A stretch of DNA of 9,073 bases, from assembly GCA_037384885.1 (NCBI GenBank), contig JARRNO010000075.1, positions 1 to 9,073 of the forward strand, in the 5' to 3' direction. Of this stretch, positions 5,637 to 9,073 are shown piece after piece. Under the pieces are notes generated by a model. It was not told the DNA's origin. It worked only from the letters and a program-made list of their open reading frames with translations, and made no database searches. The DNA comes from JARRNO01 sp037384885. GTDB taxonomy: Bacteria > Acidobacteriota > UBA4820 > DSQY01. The position numbers and the translations under genes are program-made. Within the stretch, counting starts at the first letter, position 1. The number at the start of each line of letters is the position of its first letter.

Positions 5637-7489
5637 GAGCGTTCCTCCTCTTTTTTCTCACCAAGAACCCTATAGATTCTAACAGGTTCGGACCGTCCTT
5701 TAACCTTCATGGATTGTGGTTCCGAGACAAGGTAGAGCGCTTGAAAGCCGGGGATGCGCCCGGCCGTTGATTCCGTAACGATCACTTCGTCTGAACGCGC
5801 CGATCCCTGGAGGCGCGACGCCAGGTTGACGGCGTCTCCAATCACCGTGTAGGTCCAATTGTCACGCGAGCCGTGGTTTCCGACGACGACGGGGCCGGTA
5901 TGCACAGCGATCCCGATGTGCAGCGGCGGGAGACCGCTCTCTTCGAATTCGCGCCGCAATTCTGAAGCCTTCGCCTGCATGGCTTGGGCGCAGGCGACCG
6001 CTCTCCCGGCGTGATCGGACTGATCGACGGGGTCGCCGAAGAAGGCGAGAAGCGCATCGCCGATGAACTTGTCGTAGGTGCCGTCGTAACGGTAAAGAAT
6101 ATCCATCATGGCGGTGAAATAACGATTCAGGATGAGGGTGACCTGTTCGGGGGCGACCCCTTCCGAGAGGGCTGTAAATCCACGGATGTCTGAAAAGAGT
6201 ATGGTGAGAGTTTTCTTTCTGCCGCCTGCGTGCACCAGCGAGGGGTCCGCCAGGAGCTGTCTGGCGATGTTGGGGGACACGTAGCGCCCGAAGAGCCTCT
6301 CCACTGCTCTACGCGCGCTGAAATCGCGATAACGGTGATAGCCGAAAGACGCCGAGGCGTATAATGCCCAGCCCACGAGAAGGCTGAACAGGGGGAGAGC
6401 AATCCCATGCCTGATTGCCCAAACGGCGGAGCCGACGGCGCCCAGTGCAAAGACAGCCCAGGTCGGAATGGCGTGAATGGGCCGGAGCGGCACGAGGGCG
6501 ACCACGGCCCAGAAGAGGAAAAGCAAGAGGAAGAGGATATGTTCGGACTGCGGACGCAGCGTCCGGATCGACTTTCCTGCAAGCATGGCGGCCAGGGCTT
6601 GACCGTGGATCTCGACCCCGGCCATGGTGTTGCTTGACACGGCTTTAAAGTCTTCGAAGCGGCCCGTTTTCGCGGGAAGAGGAACGGAGAAGAAATCGTG
6701 TTCCGTAGGGCGCGTATACCCCACCAGAATAATTTTCCCGGTCAGATCGGGAAGAGCCGTGGGTTTTTGAAGGGCGTCCATAAAGGAAAGCGTGGGAAGC
6801 GTGCCGGCGCCCCCTTCGAAGGGGATGAGCCAGCGGCCGTGGCTCAATGCATACCGGTGTCTTCCGAGGAAAAGGTCCCCACCCTTGAAGTGGGCGGGCG
6901 CGTTTCCCGAGGGAAACCAGACGAGTTTCGCGCACTCCAGCGCAAGGGGAAGGCTGGTGATAACGAGATGACCGTTGCCGCTCCCCACGTACGGGGGCGG
7001 CAAGCCGCGAAAAATCCCGTCCGGATCGGGCTTGAGGTCGGCGGAGCCCACGCCCACCGCTTGCGAGGCGAAACGCTGCAGGGGATAGAGGTCTTGCGCG
7101 GGGCTGCAGGCCAGCACGCACTGGGATTCTTGAAGCGCCGACTGCAGCGAGCGGTCTCCGGAAGACGTCTTGGTAGAAAGAAAGAGGAGATCGAGAACGA
7201 TCAAATCGGCGTGCGAGGACCAGAGATGACTCACGACGGCGGCAATTTGGGCGCGATCGGGATTTCGTCCTCCCAGCGCCTTGTAAACCTTGTCGTCGAT
7301 GGGAAGGAGAACAACCCTCGAAACATGTCGCGTGCCCCTCGTTCGTAAAAGCCAATCGTACATGGGACGGTTGCCGGAGCGAAGGAGCCCGGCCGCGCTT
7401 AGGAGCAAGAACGCCGCCCCGGGCACAAGAATTAAAAGCGCCCGTCCCGCCCAGCGTCTGCTTGAGGCGGAAAAGAGGCCGCGCTTCAT
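5633..7489 (-). CDS. CHASE2-domain class III adenylate cyclase
   Basis: This is a 618-residue membrane sensor enzyme. An N-terminal transmembrane helix (about 17-35) precedes an extracytoplasmic CHASE2 domain (about 40-305), marked by MYDWLLRTRG, VVLLPIDDKVY, ADLIVLDLLF, GKIILVGYT and GVEIHGQALAAML. Three further transmembrane helices (about 317-385) lead to a cytoplasmic class III cyclase domain (about 425-575). The catalytic set appears complete: metal-binding Asp434 (FSDIRGF) and Asp478 (KFIGD), the adenine-selecting pair Lys474 and Thr548 (YTVIGD), and transition-state Asn555 and Arg559 (NLASR). A Lys/Thr pair fits a class IIIb enzyme making cAMP from ATP, not cGMP. The start ATG overlaps the stop of the LPP20-like gene, and its own stop overlaps the FlgT-like start, so it is coupled on both sides. 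The ligand sensed by CHASE2 is unknown. Confidence 0.93.
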   Translation of the reverse strand: MKRGLFSASSRRWAGRALLILVPGAAFLLLSAAGLLRSGNRPMYDWLLRTRGTRHVSRVVLLPIDDKVYKALGGRNPDRAQIAAVVSHLWSSHADLIVLDLLFLSTKTSSGDRSLQSALQESQCVLACSPAQDLYPLQRFASQAVGVGSADLKPDPDGIFRGLPPPYVGSGNGHLVITSLPLALECAKLVWFPSGNAPAHFKGGDLFLGRHRYALSHGRWLIPFEGGAGTLPTLSFMDALQKPTALPDLTGKIILVGYTRPTEHDFFSVPLPAKTGRFEDFKAVSSNTMAGVEIHGQALAAMLAGKSIRTLRPQSEHILFLLLFLFWAVVALVPLRPIHAIPTWAVFALGAVGSAVWAIRHGIALPLFSLLVGWALYASASFGYHRYRDFSARRAVERLFGRYVSPNIARQLLADPSLVHAGGRKKTLTILFSDIRGFTALSEGVAPEQVTLILNRYFTAMMDILYRYDGTYDKFIGDALLAFFGDPVDQSDHAGRAVACAQAMQAKASELRREFEESGLPPLHIGIAVHTGPVVVGNHGSRDNWTYTVIGDAVNLASRLQGSARSDEVIVTESTAGRIPGFQALYLVSEPQSMKVKGRSEPVRIYRVLGEKKEEERS

Positions 7490-8619
7490 TTTCTTCCAAG
7501 CAGGAGGGCCTCGCCGTCACGATTCAGGCGGCGGCTCTCCACTCCACCGACGTCGCTTCGGAGAACAACGACCACTTTGCCCTTGGAGAGGAGCCCTTCC
7601 TTCTTTTCGAGTTGCCGGATTCGGCGGGCAGCTTCTTCTGTGATGACGATGTCCGCGTGCAAGCGTCCTTCAGCTTTCAGAGCCTTGACAACAAGGGGGT
7701 GATCTCCGCGCGGCCGGGCCGGGCGGCCCGCGTTGGCGGCCAGAAGCACGCCGATGCAGGCCAGGGGGCTCCGAAGGGTGTCCATCATGGAAATGGTTTT
7801 CCCTCCTCCCTCCTCGGAGGGAGCGACGTAGCGGGCGATGGTTTTCTCGCGGGCCACTTGAGGGTCCACGCTGGAAGCGGAATAGACCGTCTTTCCCGTG
7901 GCGTCCTTTACTTGCGGAAATAGGGCGGGTTTGGCGGAGGTGCCGCTGGCGTCGATCTCGACATCACTGAAAGAGGCCAGGGGAGATTTTTCGGAGGGTC
8001 CTCCTGAAGTGGCCCCCGCACCTTCCGCCTGTCCCTCTTGCGCTTCGGAGCCCGAGGGCGCGGGGGGCGGCGTTTGGGCCTGGGGCTGCTGAGGTTGTTC
8101 TTCTTGTGCTGCGCTCGGGGACTGGTGAGTTCGCGCCGTGGGTGCGCTTTCTGGAGGCTGGGGTGGAGGAGGCGCTGTTTGAACATAGACGGGATAGGCG
8201 ATCGAAACGATGCCCTTCACGCCCGAAACGGGAACGCGATAGGTGACGTCGTACGCACCTCGGGAGAGACCTTCCTTGGTGACTTCACCCCCTTGGACGA
8301 TTCCCCTGACCTGGACACGGAGCGCCTGGTTTTCGCCCAATGTCCGGCTGCTGTCCAGCGGAATCTTCATGGCCAGCCTCAAGGCCGCCGCCTGGGCTTT
8401 GATGACAGCGACTCTTCTCGCTTCAAGCCGGGCTTGGGCGGCCGGTCCCGGCCCCAGTGGAACGCTGATGTGGGTTTCAATCCACCCTCCATACCAGTCG
8501 ACCGTTCCTTCTGGGAAGGACTGCCGGTAGGGCTGGACGTTTCCGGCATCCTGGGCGAGCAGGCACAGCATGGCTGCAAGTAAAGCGGTCATGACCACAA
8601 GGGCCTTCTTTCGATTCAT
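7486..8619 (-). CDS. Exported LPP20/FlgP-like protein with Pro/Gln-rich linker and conserved C-terminal domain
   Basis: This is a 377-residue exported protein. A signal peptide (KKALVVMTALLAAMLCLLAQ) is followed by an LPP20-like domain (about 37-146): GTVDWYGGWIETHI, a helix AQARLEARRVAVIKAQAAALRL, then a YDVTYRVPVSGVKGIVS strand pair. The LPP20 family includes the flagellar outer-membrane protein FlgP. A disordered linker (about 147-216) rich in Pro, Gln, Ala and Glu leads to a C-terminal domain (about 217-352) with VEIDASGTSAKPALFPQV, GKTVYSASSV, NPLVV-like HPLVVKAL and ADIVITEEAARRI. I know this type of C-terminal segment only from uncharacterised proteins. The ATG at 8619 was chosen over an in-frame GTG at 8628 because AGGAGG lies 8 bases before the ATG and overlaps the GTG. 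It is the first gene of the cyclase operon and overlaps the cyclase start by ATGA. Cys19 lies in the signal region but shows no good lipobox. Confidence 0.7.
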   Translation of the reverse strand: MNRKKALVVMTALLAAMLCLLAQDAGNVQPYRQSFPEGTVDWYGGWIETHISVPLGPGPAAQARLEARRVAVIKAQAAALRLAMKIPLDSSRTLGENQALRVQVRGIVQGGEVTKEGLSRGAYDVTYRVPVSGVKGIVSIAYPVYVQTAPPPPQPPESAPTARTHQSPSAAQEEQPQQPQAQTPPPAPSGSEAQEGQAEGAGATSGGPSEKSPLASFSDVEIDASGTSAKPALFPQVKDATGKTVYSASSVDPQVAREKTIARYVAPSEEGGGKTISMMDTLRSPLACIGVLLAANAGRPARPRGDHPLVVKALKAEGRLHADIVITEEAARRIRQLEKKEGLLSKGKVVVVLRSDVGGVESRRLNRDGEALLLGRK

Positions 8620-8627
8620 TTCCTCCA

Positions 8628-8633
8628 CCTCCT
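8628..8633 (-). promoter_or_regulatory. Strong ribosome binding site of the cyclase operon
   Basis: AGGAGG on the minus strand, 8 bases before the ATG at 8619. It decides the start: the alternative GTG nine bases further upstream would overlap this site. Confidence 0.85.
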
Positions 8634-8675
8634 GCGATGTTCACTCCATACATAAGCACCGGAGCCGCCGGGCGA

Positions 8676-8691
8676 CATGACGGGCGTCACA
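8676..8691 (-). promoter_or_regulatory. CRP-like dyad in the cyclase operon leader
   Basis: On the minus strand TGTGA-CGCCCG-TCATG matches the CRP consensus TGTGA-N6-TCACA at eight of ten positions and also contains a perfect TGACG/CGTCA dyad. Its centre is about 41.5 bases upstream of 8642, and a weak TATGTA box sits at 8654-8649, a class II geometry. No CRP gene is in the window, so the match is suggestive only. Confidence 0.3.
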
Positions 8692-8709
8692 AACAGACAG
8701 ATCAAAATT

Positions 8710-8727
8710 CCGGAGATCCTCCTCCGG
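8710..8727 (-). other. Leader hairpin upstream of the LPP20-like gene
   Basis: CCGGAG and CTCCGG form a perfect 6-bp stem with a six-base loop, followed on the minus strand by AATTTTG. It lies inside the transcript expected from the promoter at 8784-8756. The short T-run makes a weak attenuator possible, but no known riboswitch motif was seen. Confidence 0.45.
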
Positions 8728-8755
8728 CTCGCGTCCGTAAGGGTGTGTCGCAGTG

Positions 8756-8784
8756 ATCATGCCCGTATTGCGGCGGAAGGTCAA
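8756..8784 (-). promoter_or_regulatory. Probable sigma70 promoter of the cyclase operon
   Basis: On the minus strand TTGACC (8784-8779, five of six) is followed by a 17-base spacer and CATGAT (8761-8756, four of six). The predicted start is near 8749, giving a leader of about 130 bases before the LPP20-like ATG, long enough for leader control. Confidence 0.6.
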
Positions 8785-8795
8785 GGGACAACGGG

Positions 8796-8817
8796 CGCGA
8801 CAAAGGCCTTCTTCGCG
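8796..8817 (-). other. Dyad between gdhA and the cyclase operon promoter
   Basis: CGCGA and TCGCG arms surround an AAGGCCTT core, a 22-base near-palindrome. It sits 11 bases upstream of the -35 box and about 40 bases after the gdhA stop. It lacks a T-run, so it is either a poor terminator for gdhA or an activator or repressor site; I cannot tell which. Confidence 0.4.
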
Positions 8818-8858
8818 GTGAGCGGAGTGTTCCGGACAGGAATTCTCCTTTAAGGAAG

Positions 8859-9073
8859 TCAGGGGTAAATACCCCGAAGTTTATAGGCCGTGTAGACCCG
8901 GTTAACGGCCAGCATGAAGGCGGCCAGGCGGAAATCGATGTCGCCGTTCGCCTTGGCTTGGTCGGACACTTCGTGGTAGGCCCTTACCATGGCTCTCTCT
9001 AGCCGCAGATTGACGTCGTTTTCATCCCAGAAGAAGGATTGAAGGCCCTGAACCCATTCGAAATAAGAAACGG
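8859..9073 (-). CDS. gdhA: Glu/Leu/Phe/Val dehydrogenase, C-terminal fragment (probably glutamate dehydrogenase)
   Basis: The gene enters from the right edge; 71 codons and the TGA stop are visible. The peptide begins VSYFEWVQGLQSFFW and ends with an AAFMLAVNRVYTAYKLRG segment, which are the standard C-terminal signatures of hexameric glutamate dehydrogenases (VSYFEWVQN and AAYxLAxxRVxxAxxLRG). The enzyme interconverts glutamate and 2-oxoglutarate with NAD(P). The catalytic lysine and nucleotide-binding fold lie outside the window, so cofactor choice, and glutamate versus leucine specificity, cannot be read here. The reading frame is intact to the stop. No intrinsic terminator is visible after it, only the dyad at 8796-8817. 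Confidence 0.88.
   Translation of the reverse strand, partial: VSYFEWVQGLQSFFWDENDVNLRLERAMVRAYHEVSDQAKANGDIDFRLAAFMLAVNRVYTAYKLRGIYP

Noticed and set aside
8626..8628. GTG at 8628 as the start of the LPP20-like gene
   Set aside because: It overlaps the AGGAGG ribosome binding site, which is ideally spaced from the ATG at 8619.
1..9073. tRNA or rRNA genes, CRISPR arrays, insertion sequences, phage or toxin-antitoxin genes
   Set aside because: None was recognised on either strand; the window is filled by intact genes with short gaps.

Overview
All recognisable genes in this window lie on the minus strand, so transcription runs from the right edge to the left. Family resemblances (an rpsA-ihfB-HIT order, CsgG/FlgT-like secreted proteins, a DUF192 lipoprotein, GC-rich codons, sigma70-type promoter boxes) point to a Gram-negative bacterium. 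A deltaproteobacterial (Desulfobacterota) lineage is the most likely source. That placement is inferred from style and gene order, not from an alignment.

Layout in the direction of transcription: (1) 9073-8859 is the C-terminal end of a Glu/Leu/Phe/Val-type dehydrogenase, probably glutamate dehydrogenase. (2) 8858-8620 is a regulatory gap with a plausible sigma70 promoter, a leader hairpin, a CRP-like dyad and a strong ribosome binding site. (3) 8619-3611 holds four envelope or signalling genes: an exported LPP20/FlgP-like protein with a Pro/Gln-rich linker, a CHASE2 class III adenylate cyclase, a FlgT-like periplasmic protein, and a CsgG-domain protein with a FlgT C-terminal-like domain. The first three overlap by ATGA; the fourth follows after 40 bp. 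(4) After a GC-rich hairpin come pgsA (3531-2983) and a DUF192 lipoprotein (2986-2495), again joined by ATGA. (5) A near-consensus promoter at 2362-2334 drives rpsA (six-domain ribosomal protein S1) and ihfB, which overlap by ATGA and end at an intrinsic terminator (165-129). (6) The left edge holds the first 26 codons of a HIT-family protein.

The part most worth attention is the cyclase cluster. A periplasmic or extracytoplasmic sensor domain (CHASE2) fused to a cAMP-producing domain is translationally coupled to exported proteins whose relatives build outer-membrane and flagellar ring structures (FlgP/LPP20, FlgT, CsgG), yet no flagellar or curli structural gene is present in the window. 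The leader of the same operon carries a CRP-like sequence. Together these suggest an envelope-sensing cAMP system, possibly self-regulated; this is inference and untested. The rest is mostly housekeeping: translation (S1), nucleoid architecture (IHF), phospholipid synthesis (PgsA) and nitrogen metabolism (GDH).

No tRNA, rRNA, CRISPR array, insertion sequence or phage gene was recognised. No gene-free stretch exceeds 300 bases; the largest gaps are 8620-8858 (described above) and 2363-2494, in which I see only a 10-bp palindrome at 2445-2454 and no convincing terminator.
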